Source: Pseudoscleropodium purum (lineage: Eukaryota > Streptophyta > Bryopsida > Hypnales > Brachytheciaceae). Taken from it: DNA of 64,000 nt. Under the pieces are notes generated by a model. It had not been told where the DNA came from. It did no database searches and saw only the letters and a program-made list of their open reading frames with translations. A program made the position numbers and the translations under genes. Shown one piece after another: positions 48,290 to 58,882 of the stretch. The stretch lies in the NCBI GenBank assembly GCA_963969395.1, contig OZ017795.1, positions 14,446,001 through 14,510,000 of the forward strand, given 5' to 3'. Position 1 is the stretch's first letter. Each line of letters begins with the position of its first letter.

Positions 48290-48640
48290 GGTTCTCAAAC
48301 TCCAAATGTCTGCCTTATTAGATTCTGGAGTTTCAGCTTGTTTTTTAGATGAAGAATTTATAAGATTTCATAAGATCCCTCTAATCAAAAAGCCAAACTC
48401 TGTTCATGTAGAAATCATAGATGGTTGACCTTTGTCTTTTGGAGATTTTACTCACAAAACTATTCTATTAGAGGTTGCATTTGATAGTCATAGAAGTTTA
48501 GTTGTATTCAACATTATTAGAACATTTTCCAATCCTATTATTTTGGGCCTTTCTTGATTTGAAAAATATAATCTGTGAATAGATTGGAAAACAAAAAAAT
48601 ATTCATTTCTAATAGAACCACCTTTCACAAAATCTACTAG
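48290..48640 (+). pseudogene. Aspartic protease region of the chromovirus, broken
   Basis: ALLDSGVSACFLDEEF near 48312-48360 carries the DSG active-site triplet in place of the usual DSGA. Downstream are a stop in the IIDG region and another in the LGLSWF-like motif. It processes the polyprotein in working elements; here it is dead. Confidence 0.65.
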
Positions 48641-48929
48641 AAAATCTCCAATTAGAAAACTCTTATTTATTGGAGCCAGAGCATTTATGAGAGTTGCCAA
48701 AAATGGTACTTCTTTTGCAATTTATACAACTCCAGCACGCAAACAAAAAACTACTTCAACAAATGTTCCAAGTTAATACAAAGAATTTCAAGAATGTTGA
48801 TATCTTACTAGAACATTGTCCATACAATTGCGCCATTGATCTTTAAGAAGGGGCCCAACTACCATTTGGTCCAATCTACAACTTGTCGCAAAATGAACTT
48901 TTTGCAATAAAAGATTATATCAAAGAAAA

Positions 48930-49700
48930 CTTTGTCCAGAACTTTATTTGACATTCCAAATTCCTAGTAGGAGCACCAATACTCTTTGTCAAAAAAAAAG
49001 ATGGATCCTTGCGAATGTGTATTGATTATCGTGGATTAAACAAATTAACAGTAAAAAATCACTACCTTTTACCATTGATATCGGAACTTCTTGATCAACT
49101 TGGACAAGCCAAAGTCTATACCAAGATTGATCTTTGTGGAGCATACAACTTGGTATGAGTAAAAGAAGGGGATGAATGGAAGACTGCATTTCGAATAAGG
49201 TATAGGCATTTTGAATACAATGTCATGCCATTTGGACTTACAAATGCACTAGCTACCTTTCAACATTTGATGAACAACATTTTTTGTGAATTTTTGAATA
49301 AATTTTTTGTATGCTATTTAAATAACATCCTCATCTATTCCAAAAATATTGAAGAACATGAAAAATATGAAGAATATGTAAAACTTGTGTTACAAAAGCT
49401 CCGAGATGCTGGATTATACACCAAACTAAAGAAGTGCGTATTTCATCAATCATAAGTGGAATTTCTAGGATACATCATTTTCAACAAAGGCTTTTGTTGA
49501 TGGATCTAAAGAAAATTCAAGCTATCACGGATTGGTCAATTCCACAAACAGTACATGATGTACAATGTTTTATTGGATTTGTTAATTTTTATTGTATCTT
49601 CATCAAAAACTATTCTGAAGTAGTTGCTCCGCTAACTCGTTTGACATGCAAAGACAAGTTAGAATGGAGAATTGAAGCGGAAAAAACTTTTCAAAATTAA
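48930..49700 (+). pseudogene. Reverse transcriptase of the chromovirus, inactivated
   Basis: Recognisable motifs: [31 protein letters not shown] followed by a stop, MPFGLTNALATFQHLMNN, CYLNNILIYSKN and GFVNFYCIFIKNYS. The catalytic YxDD box reads YLNN, so both catalytic aspartates are lost. The next frame starts after a stop at CVFHQS. The sequence resembles fungal-type Ty3/gypsy RTs. Confidence 0.9.
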
Positions 49701-50030
49701 AAATCCGCTTCTACAACAGTTCCAATTTTGATTCATCCGAACTTCTACAAACCATTTTATATAGAGACCAATGCTTTAGACTTTGCATTAGAAACAGTTC
49801 TATCGCAAATGGGAAATGAAGAAAAGCTTCACCCAGTTGCATTCTATTCAAGAAAATTTTCAGTTGCCAAGATCAACTATAAGATTCATAATAAGGAACT
49901 TTTGGCTATTGTAGACTCATTTCAAGAATGGTGCCATTTACTTGAAGGTGCTTTTCATAAGATGACTATATACACAAATCTCAAGAATCTTGAATATTTC
50001 ATGTTTGCTTGTGTTTTGAATTGTTGTTAA
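49701..50030 (+). pseudogene. RNase H region of the chromovirus
   Basis: FYIETNALDFALETVLSQ, LHPVAFYSRKFSVAKINY, and IHNKELLAIVDSFQEWCHLL followed by the YTNLKNLEYF segment match the RNase H and connection part of Ty3/gypsy pol. A stop near 49698 splits it from the RT. Confidence 0.85.
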
Positions 50031-50078
50031 GCTCATTGAAACATGCTAGTATCTTATTTTGACTTCATCATCACATAG

Positions 50079-50237
50079 CACTACTAAAAACTTCAGTTTT
50101 TCTGTTGTTTTAGTCATCCTGATTTAGTCATTTTTTTGTTGATTTTCAACAAAAATCTATTGATTTCTATTGAAAATCAACAAAAAAACCCGGATCAATA
50201 CGATCGAAACAACAAAAAACTAAAGTTTCTAATAGTG
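50079..50237. mobile_element. CACTA-ended hairpin MITE nested in the retrotransposon
   Basis: 159 bp. Left end CACTACTAAAAACTTCAG and right end (reversed) CACTATTAGAAACTTTAG, with terminal repeats of about 31 bp. The centre contains a second palindrome, GTTGATTTTCAACA...TGAAAATCAAC. It sits between the RNase H and integrase regions. Flanks TAG and TAT are not an exact duplication. It postdates the retrotransposon insertion. Confidence 0.8.
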
Positions 50238-50539
50238 TATTGTCCTGGAAAACAATAGGGACTATTAGATGCCTTATTGAGGAGATTATATCTAGCATCT
50301 AGAAAAGGTGAAATTGCATATGATCAATAACAAACAACTTTACTTAAACTTGAGCAACTCCAACTTTGTGCATTGACTATGACAATGTCTAGTGATTCAT
50401 CATTTCTTGACCAAGTCCATATAACATCGGCTACAAACTTTCTAGTTCTTAACATCAAGATTTGCGCATAAAACAAGTGACAAATTCAAGTTTTTGAATA
50501 ATCTCTTCTATTTTGAAGAACACTTATATATTTCAACAG

Positions 50540-51500
50540 GTTCTTTATGCCTTCAAGTTCTTCAAACTCATCATGACTTTCCAGCTGTCGAACATTTTTT
50601 TATTTAATAAGAGAACTCATATCTCAAAATTTTTAGTGGCCTTAAATATGGAAGGCTGTTAAAAACTTTGTGCTCTCTTGTAACATTTGTTCAAGATCAA
50701 AGAATATATGACATCGACCATATGGCCTTCTACAACCATTACCTATTCGCAACCTTCTATGATCTTCAATCTCTATAGACTTCATCACAGACTTACCACT
50801 ATTAAGTTTTTTTGATACAATATATATTATTGTAGATCATTTAACAAAAATGGCGCATTTTGTCCATTGCAACAAAATAATTACTGAAAAAGAAACAACA
50901 CGACTTTTCTTGGATAACATCTAGTGATATTATGGATTATTAGATGATATCATCTCTGACCAAGGACCGCAATTTGTTTTTAAATTTTGGAGGTCTCTAT
51001 TTGAGATTCTAAAGGTAAATATTAAACTCTCTTCTACCTCTCATCCTTAAATTGATCGTCAAACCAAGTGCGTTAATCAAGTATTAGAATAATATTTACA
51101 TTGCACCATCAATTATCAACAAGATGACCGGACTTTGTAGTTAACATTGGCTAAATTTACATATAACAACACTATCCATGCCTCAACTCTACAGATGTCA
51201 TTTTACACCAATTATGGATATCATTCAAAATTTGATTTATTCAATGTTTCAAAGACAAATAATCCAACAGTTGAAGACTTGACAAATCGGTTGATACAAC
51301 TTCTAAAAATTATAAAACTCTAATTACAAGATGCTCAAGATCGTTATAAAACATCAACAAATGTATTTAAAAAAGAATCACCTTCATTTTAAATTGGCAA
51401 GAAAGTTTGGCTCCTTCAACGTAACATCAAGACTACCCGATCATGTGATAAATTAGACTATCGTCAACTTAGATCATTTTCCATTCAACTACAAATCAAT
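50540..51500 (+). pseudogene. Integrase of the chromovirus, broken
   Basis: The zinc-binding region remnant reads VLQTHHDFPAVEHF near 50560. The core has FDTIYIIVDHLTKMAHFVH (first Asp kept), DIISDQGPQFVFKFWRSLF (second Asp kept), SSTSHP then a stop, and FTYNNTIHAST. Several stops interrupt the frame. Confidence 0.85.
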
Positions 51501-51515
51501 CCAGTTGCTTATAGA

Positions 51516-51830
51516 TTGGAACTACCAACATCTATGAAGGTACATCTAGTCTTCCACGTCTCTCTTCTTGAACCATATAAGAAGTCAAATATACCGGGCA
51601 AAATGCAACCACCACCACCTTTCATCAAAATCAATAACCATAAAGAATATGAGGTGAAAAAAGTGCTAGATTTTGAGCACAGACGAGGCAAGTTAGAGGA
51701 TTTCATATGTTGGCATAGATACGATATCAATGAGCGCATATGGGAACTAACGGCAAATGTAACTAACGCACCGCAAAAGGTACAAGAATTTCATCTACTT
51801 TATCCTACTAAACCAAAGCCTACGCAATGA
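51516..51830 (+). pseudogene. Integrase C-terminus with chromodomain
   Basis: VHLVFHVSLLEPYKKSN is the conserved end of Ty3/gypsy integrases. EYEVKKVLDFEHRRGKLEDF with CWHRYDINERIWE is a chromodomain: it has the EYEVE-like start and the W-xx-Y-D/N...TWE pattern, though the WKGY Lys-Gly is changed. In working chromoviruses this domain steers insertion to chromatin marks. This 104-codon frame is intact but its upstream partner is not. Confidence 0.85.
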
Positions 51831-51993
51831 TAACTTCTTAAAGAAGTTTTCTATGTCGGCATTCAAAGTTGTATATAAAAAAAGGAGAGTTTTCAAATAA
51901 ATATAAAGAACATTCAACCTTCTCATAAGGTTTTTAGTATTCATTCATTTAGTTCTTATTTTGCCTTTGATAGTTGCTTGGTGAAACATCAAT

Positions 51994-52419
51994 ATGTCTA
52001 ACTGAAGAATTTTTAAAGAAACATTAGATCTAGAGCCTCAACGAGAGGCTAAACTTGAACTCTCTTTATTACAGTTACCAGAACAATTGCTCCAATTCGT
52101 AGATCTTTTGCCACCACGACACCCTCAAGAAGAAGTTGGACCCTGTGAACAACAAAAGAAACCACGATTGGATCAACTTTGGCATGAAAACCTTCAAAAT
52201 AATGCTCAAGCCTTAGTGATTTTGCTACAACATGGAAGTGTAGAACCTAGAGGTTGCGAAGTGTTTTTTGAAGGATGTTTTGAAGGGCTCAATCAAAATT
52301 ACTACTTCTATATGGTTAGTCCAATCAAAAGAAGCTCAAGTCATCAATGTTGGCTAAAAGGTCCTGTTCATTCTTTGCCTAAGATTGAACGGACTACATA
52401 TGTAGCATATACAATTTGA
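51994..52419 (+). pseudogene. Extra reading frame between pol and the 3' LTR, unknown function
   Basis: An open frame runs from 52006 to 52419 after an in-frame TGA at 52003. An ATG lies just upstream at 51994 (ATG TCT AAC TGA), so the original start may have been there. The product is rich in L, E and Q at the start (LELSLLQLPEQLLQFVDLLP) and ends with a compact segment (EPRGCEVFFEGCFEGLNQNY). I do not recognise it; no membrane segment or env feature is seen. Its length (about 140 codons) in an element full of stops hints that it was real coding sequence. Confidence 0.5.
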
Positions 52420-52491
52420 AGAATTCTTAAATTCCTCGAGATGGACAAGATTTAAACTCCTTTTGGAACTCGTCACAAAAAATCGAGGTGA

Positions 52492-52827
52492 TTTCACGAA
52501 CATATACCTTAGAACCTTCTATATATAAATAGAAAGCTTCTCAAGAGACTTCCTAATTTTAGATTGAAAATTGTAGGCAATAGGAAATCTCTTAAAAGCT
52601 TTCTAAATAGATGAAGTTTTTTGAGAAGTTTTTTAGATATATGAAGCTTCTTGACAAGCTTCCTAGATAGTAGTATATAAGAAAGTGGAGGCAAAGGTCA
52701 TCCTTAGTCTTGACAACACATCTCTTGCACTCCTTGCTCTAGCTATACACTTGTACTCCTTGCAATATAAGATCTCTTCTTGTCTTGGAAAACTCCTAGT
52801 TATCTTGTATTTATGATATCTGTAACA
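52492..52827 (+). repeat. 3' LTR of the chromovirus
   Basis: 336 bp, ending TATCTGTAACA. It differs from the 5' LTR by scattered substitutions and an extra block of about 20 bp near 52520 (TATATATAAATAGAAAGC). A purine-rich tract (AAAAAATCGAGG) just upstream is a likely polypurine tract. The visible LTR divergence shows the insertion is old. Confidence 0.85.
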
Positions 52828-53965
52828 ATATATGGTTTAAGAAGTTTGGAATTTATTGGATACCAAAAGCTTGGGAATTTTTTTGAAGAGTAAATAAGTT
52901 GAAGATTCTTACATGGCTCTAGTTAAGTAATCAAAAACCTTTATCTTTTTTTGGAGACTTGTCTTCATTGACAACTTCGATTACATAGTGAAAAATGTGT
53001 AAAAGTTTTCCATCTCCTAGATTTTTATGGGTGCAGCAACTTTGGGGAGTTGATTATTGAAAGTTTTATAAAAATGGAGTCTTCAAAATTTGAGCAATTT
53101 AACCTTGTCAGAGAAGGTTGAAATTTGTTGGTATGAAAGGATAGAAATTATGATTTGCTTAAAGTCATTGACAAATTTGAAGGTCCTCAACCTCTTAGAA
53201 TGTTAGTCACTATTAAATCTTCTAAGATTATGCAATGTTCTTGCATTAGTTTCACTGGGCATCAATGGTATTAATTTATTAGTGCTCTATGGTAGTAGCT
53301 AGGAAGTTGCAATATTTGCAAGATCTAAGATTTTTGGATTTAAAAAATATCACAAGCTTAATTTATTTAGAACATGTGACATCTTTATAACATCTAGATG
53401 CAAACAAATGTTGCATATTTGATGAAATTCCAAATTTTAGCAATGTAGAGAGATTGGAAGTAGTTGAATTGAATTATAGTTGGATTTGAATGGTACCAAG
53501 TGACTTTGGAAGGTTGGGTGAAGCTTGCATCTTGCATTTGGAAGGATGTGTACATACTTGTCATAACCTCTTATGATTTGGTTGTAGAAATAAGAGCTAC
53601 TTTGGCAATGGATGGACCAAATGCTTGGATATTGCCAATAAGTTTTCCTATACAATTTTGGCATATGATTATTGGATTGGTAAATGCTACAAGGTGGTCT
53701 TAGATTTTTGAAACACCAAAGGGCATATGAGCTCATATTAGCATTGAAGAGCTTTGAAGTTATAATGGATGAAATGGAATTGACATTGATGAAAATGATT
53801 AATGTTTCTACATGGCTTTTCATTTGTGGAGAGAATGAAAGACCAACTTTGGAATAAAATTAGAAAGGATGTTGCTTTTTACACGGACCAAATTTGGAAC
53901 AATTGAAGGACAAACTTTGGAGCAATATTAGGTATGATGTAATTGGATTGCCTATGTAATCAAGT
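52828..53965 (+). pseudogene. TIR-NB-LRR pseudogene, LRR part and start of C-terminal exon
   Basis: Continues exon 5 after the retrotransposon: ATGGTTTAAGAAGTTTGG matches 27847 onward of the intact gene. LRR segments follow in order (GGGTGCAGCAACTTTGGGGA, CATTGACAAATTTGAAGGTCC, ACATGTGACATCTTT). The end of exon 5 is near 53560 and an intron-like piece near 53745. The start of exon 6 follows at about 53830-53890 (TTAGAAAGGATGTTGCTTTTTACACGGACC), with a second weak repeat near 53900-53940. Many stops and indels are present. Confidence 0.85.
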
Positions 53966-54389
53966 TCATTCACCTTATGGCTCATTGCATACGTCACAAC
54001 AAAATTACAATTCAAATATATGATTCATCCTCAACAATTGGGATCCATTTTCAACAAAGTTCTCATTATCAACAAATCATATGAGTCATCAATTAAGTTG
54101 TAAAGTTTGTTCTTCCAAATAAAATCAACTTTTGTGTATATTTAAATTGTAGTAATTTAGACAAAGAAGCATAAATCGAACAATAGAGGTAGAGCTTCCA
54201 AGCCATGGTTCTCTTCAATGTACAATTAGACAACATTGACTTCAATACACTCTTTTGGGAGATCCTCGTTCTCATTTTTTAGGGTTATGATTGTTTTACC
54301 AATCTATATATTTTTTGTTAAATTGTTTACAAGTGAAAAGGTCTTATAAGAAATGGTTGGTGTTGTTTCAACATAGGGAATATACAAGG
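53966..54389. other. Spacer after pseudogene, nothing recognised
   Basis: It might include eroded C-terminal exon sequence, but no clear match was seen. Confidence 0.35.
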
Positions 54390-54676
54390 TACTACAGTGG
54401 ATATCCCCAAATGCGCCCCTAACCTTAAACCACCATCTCTACTCTATGTACATCTCCAAAATCAATTATGTACCTATGTAGAAGAAATGCATTAATTTAG
54501 ATCCAAACTTTGTTTCTTAATAACTTTTGCATACAATATCCAAATGTTCGGTTCTTTGGTGCATTGGAACCACTTTTCACTTGCTATTTTGAATATATAA
54601 ACATTTGTACAATCTAATAATAGTAATTAAGCGCAATACCAATTAGTGGCGCATTTAAGGGTACATATTTTAGTGT
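54390..54676. mobile_element. MITE family C, about 290 bp
   Basis: Left end ACTACAGTGGATATCCCC then AAATGCGCCCCTAA. The right end, reversed, is CACACTAAAATATGTACCC then TTAAATGCGCCACTAA. The AAATGCGCC core is shared by both ends. A solitary terminus lies at 14716-14752. No coding sequence; superfamily unknown. Confidence 0.6.
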
Positions 54677-55117
54677 GACTAAACTTCATGCTCATGATAC
54701 ATGTAAAGAAGGATTTAGGAAATTTGCTTTCTTTTTGTGATATTATCTGCCAATAAGGAATACTTTGTTATCCTCAAATCCTTTAAATCTCTAATGCACC
54801 TAGATATCACGAAAGAAGATTTGCAAGATTAATCATCAAAGTAGAAAAATCATGTAAAAATGAATTTGCATTAAAAAGCAACAATCTAGGTACCCCACCT
54901 CGAATTTGGGTTTCCCATCCTATTAATAGTCTTTTCAAGTCACCAATTTCATGTGTCAATTTCTCTCTTTACAGTTGTGGTTTTCAAGTTTTGTGAATTT
55001 AGTACAAAGGAGAGGCTACCAAAAGAATCAGAGTATGACTTATGTGAGCAAATCTATATTAAATAATACTAATCAAAATCAGATCGGAGCTTGAATCATG
55101 TTTGTAAGCACAAGGTT

Positions 55118-55197
55118 TTAATCCCTAAAGGACCACAAGGCCACTAGGTGGCTTCTATAACATGTTTTTTTTGCACCTTTTGTCTATTAGGGGTTAA
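55118..55197. mobile_element. 80-bp TTAA-bounded miniature element
   Basis: Begins TTAATCCCTAAAGGACCAC and ends TCTATTAGGGGTTAA. Both termini match the family B inverted repeat. Only about 50 bp of internal DNA remains, so it is either an internal deletion derivative or a pair of chance termini. The match to the GGACC extension on the left favours a real derivative. Confidence 0.5.
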
Positions 55198-57083
55198 TAT
55201 AAGGGGCACCAAACCATATATCAAGGTCATTTTTTACTCTTTTTTCATGTTTCTTTAGTTTTTGCTTAAAAAACTTGATACATGGGTGAGACTTCATAGA
55301 AATTTCAGAAATTGAATGGATTAATGTGGAGATAGAAGGATAGAAGCCAAACAAATGGTATAGGTTTGGACTTTGGGCTTGGCCTTTAAAGGCTTCACAT
55401 TATGGTCAGTCAAAGGCTCTAATTCCTATCATTTATTGCCCATTTATTTGGACTCTCACCAAAATTTAGGCCCATTAGAGGAGTTTTCCATCCTTAGGAG
55501 GGTTGTGAGTTCCCAAACTGTATGAACTGCCTGCAAAGGGCCGCAACAGCTCGGTGATGTGGCACAACGACTGTCACATCCAAAAAGAAAAAAAAAAATT
55601 CAACTTTTTTCTTCATTTCAGGATTCCATATTCCAGTACTAGCATTGATATTCTAGTACTAGATACTTTCATATGGTCATTTTTTATGATTTAGTTTTGA
55701 TTAACAAAAACTACTTCTAATTGTATATGTTGTTGGAAAATATTTAATCAAACGATAATTTGATACTACAATTGACTCATATTCCCTATGACACCTATCT
55801 ATTATACTAATGTGTAGTATAGTTATACATGATAAGCATGGCATTCAATCAGTTAAAATATGAGCCTTGTTGGAGTTAAATCCTATACATAAACCCCTTT
55901 ATAAAGTTTTCATTATTGTGCAATTTGCAGATTGGCTATTATTTATAACCTGCTTCAAAATAGCCCCCATATCTGATAGCAGTAACTTCAGATATATTAA
56001 AATTGATCTTAGCCAAATGATCAATTGTACATACTTTAATGGCCTGGATGCCCTACAAAAATGAATGGTCCTGATGATTTGAATTCCAAATTGAACTCTG
56101 AGTATGTTCAGTTGGGCGGGCTTCTTACTGTGTGTCTAGTTACTGATCCAGTTCTAAGGCGAGACGACCAAATACTCCCTCGTTAAACTCTGGAACTGAG
56201 TGTTTTTTTGATGTTTTTTTAGCATTCTTCTCTTGAAGACACTGCTACGTTGAAGAGTTGATACTAACAGACCTTACTACAGATGCTAGTGCTAATATCA
56301 CTGGAGTAATACTGCTATAGTAATATTGCATGGACATTTGCACATTTGCACTGAACAGGTTATCCTATGGTGAACAAAACTCTAGGATACATGGCGTCTT
56401 CACAACGTTGCACTAATGACTAGGTTTTTTGACTTGATGTTTATATGGATTGTATCATATAATTTTATTTGAGCTTCTTCATGCTTTTTGTATTCTTTTG
56501 TGAAGGCTATAATATGAGTACGTGGAATGAAGACACCTATTACATCTCACTAACAAGGCATTTGGTTGTTTGTTGTTTTTGCAATGGACATAGGTGAGGC
56601 CCACATCTTCTTGGAATACTTGGAGCTTTTTTGCAAAATACCGACCTTCCATTGCTATACTTCTTATTAAAAAATACTCTAGGATTTGGTAGCTTTCTAG
56701 TAAGACATTGATGAGACTTCTTATAAGCCTAATTGAGCCTTGTTTCTCTAAAAAACAAGAAGAATAAGCCAATTGTTGTAATATATAGACTCAACTCTCA
56801 ATGCATTACGGACTTGCTTTGAATGTATAGTTGAATCTCAGTGATTGAAAATAATTTGAATATTGCCCTAGATGGGATGTATCAGAAATGGGATTTTTAT
56901 ATTGGGAACAACCTTTTCCTAGAACTAAGGGGGGAAAAGTTTGTGACACACTAGCTTGAAATAGCCCTCCCAACCCCCCAAAAATCCTCTGATGACTCAC
57001 TTCCGTGGCCTCTCAACTTGGATGGCCATAATGTAAAGTGACCCTTAGACAATGTATGGGAGTTGATCCATCTTCAACTAGGG
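55198..57083. other. Spacer, nothing recognised
   Basis: A short stretch near 55550-55620 resembles the left arm of the family D element (near 11200-11270) and may be a fragment of it. No gene recognised. Confidence 0.35.
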
Positions 57084-57257
57084 ACCTATTCTTGTTATAT
57101 AGGCCATTTTCTTTCCAATCATCAGGAGAAAGTATAGAATTAATTATGGTACAATTTTCAATGCAGGTTGTAGCGCATGACGATTGGTTGCAATTTTGAT
57201 CAATTTTGCAACCAACTTGTAGTTAGAAATAGAAAGACCTATATGACAAGAATAGGT
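57084..57257 (-). mobile_element. MITE family E, copy 2
   Basis: 174 bp. Left end ACCTATTCTTGTTATATAGG pairs with CCTATATGACAAGAATAGGT at the right end, a nearly perfect inverted repeat. The interior aligns in reverse complement with 14398-14567. No coding sequence. The target duplication is not certain. Confidence 0.8.
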
Positions 57258-57293
57258 TGAATAAAATCTTCAACTAAATATTCATAGTAATTA

Positions 57294-58879
57294 CACTATA
57301 AGAAAATGATTGTTTTATGGCTACAAAATATGACTATAGTGAGTCACAAAATTAAGAAATGTGACTCAAGTAGAAATCACTATAGATGGTCGCGATATGA
57401 CTGGGCTGAGTCATTTATAAATCATTCACTTTCAGTCATATGACTGGTGAGTCATATTTACAGTCATATGGATTTAGGAGTATAATAAACCATTTTTAAA
57501 CGTATTTTGCCAACATGGCATATATATTGACTATTCTTGGAGGCTTGACTTTTTCATGAGCTGCTCAGGTAAGATAAAAAAATCCTATGTCGAATATGAC
57601 TCACCGTAGTCATATTTTGGCTGACATGGAATATAACTGCAATAAGTCATATTTTGAGTAATATGGAATATGAGTATATTGAGTCATTTTTTTCTTCATG
57701 TTAGTACTAAAAGATAGTAAGAAGTAAAAACTAAAATATAACAATAGGCAACAAAAACTAAAACTAAAAACCAATAAGAAGCAAGAATAAGACAAATTAA
57801 GATGCAATAAAAGATAATAAGAGGCAAGAAATAACAAACAATAGGAAATAATGTCTAAAAGACAATAATTAAGAAAAAATCAAGATCCAACTTGAAGCAA
57901 CAATCTTAAAACAACAACCTTGAAGTAACAATTTGGAAGCAATAATTAAGAGACAACAACTAAAAAACAATAACAAACTAACAACAACTAAGAAGCAACA
58001 ACAAACCAACAACAACTAAAAATAAGAAATTAGGAAACAACAACAACAACAAAAAAGTAACAACTAACTAACAACAACAAACTAACATCAATTAAGAAAC
58101 AACAACAAATTACTTAGTAACAATTATAAAACAACAACTAACTAACATCAATTAAGAAACAACAACAAATTACTTAGCAACAACTATAAAGCAACAACTA
58201 ACATCAACAAATTAGCAACAACAATGAAACAACAACATATTAGTAACAACTAAGAACAACAACTAAAACCTCAATAACTAAACAACAACAATTAAAATAC
58301 AAAAATACAACAATTAGAACTTCAAAAAACAAAAGGAAGAAGAAGAAACAAGAATTAAATAGCAAAAAAACAAAGAAGATGAAGCAAATGAAGTATTGGT
58401 TAGGGTTCAAAAACCTAAAAAAGTGGTGGCTAGGATTTTTAAACCCTAAAAAATGACAGCTAGGATTTTAAGATCCCAAAAAAACAATGGCTAGAATTTT
58501 ACAATTTTGAGCAATAATTTATTTACATTTTTTTAGGTTGCCCAAAGTTTTAAAAGATTGCCCGAAAAAACAACTTCAAAAAAATGTGAATCTACAAAAA
58601 TGTGACTATAGAATATGACTACATGATGCAAAAATATGATTGACAAATATGACTGGTGTTCCCGTAATATGTTCCCTACGGTTTCTCAAGAAATGTTTTG
58701 TTGTTTCCCATGCATGTATACTATACACCCATGAAGTACAAAAGCAAAATATGACTAGCATTCATATTTGCAGTCATGTTTTTTCCAAACGTTTTGGAAT
58801 CCCAAATATGACTACGAGCAATCGCTAGTCACATTCAATCATATTTTTTAAGTCATAAAACACTCAAATCCTAGTAGTG
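57294..58879. mobile_element. Complete CACTA-type non-autonomous element with TTA target duplication
   Basis: Starts CACTATAAGAAAATGATTG and ends (reversed) CACTACTAGGATTTGAGTG. The flanks are TTA at 57291-57293 and 58880-58882, the 3-bp duplication expected for EnSpm/CACTA. Subterminal regions carry many copies of ATATGACT or its complement, the kind of repeated motif bound by CACTA transposases. The centre, about 57890-58330, is an A/C-rich tract made largely of AACAAC and AACTAACA units. No transposase is recognised. Confidence 0.85.
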
Positions 58880-58882
58880 TTA

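Larger units (their letters stand above)
46314..52827 (+). mobile_element. Ty3/gypsy chromovirus LTR retrotransposon, complete but decayed
   Basis: A 6.5 kb element with LTRs at 46314-46629 and 52492-52827, flanked by 5-bp repeats ATATA (46309-46313 and 52828-52832). Removing it restores GGCATATATGGTTT, matching GGCATGAATGGTTT in exon 5 of the intact gene. Order is gag, protease, reverse transcriptase, RNase H, integrase, chromodomain, which is the Ty3/gypsy chromovirus order. Many stops and frameshifts are present. It carries a nested MITE at 50079-50237 and an extra frame after pol. Confidence 0.92.
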
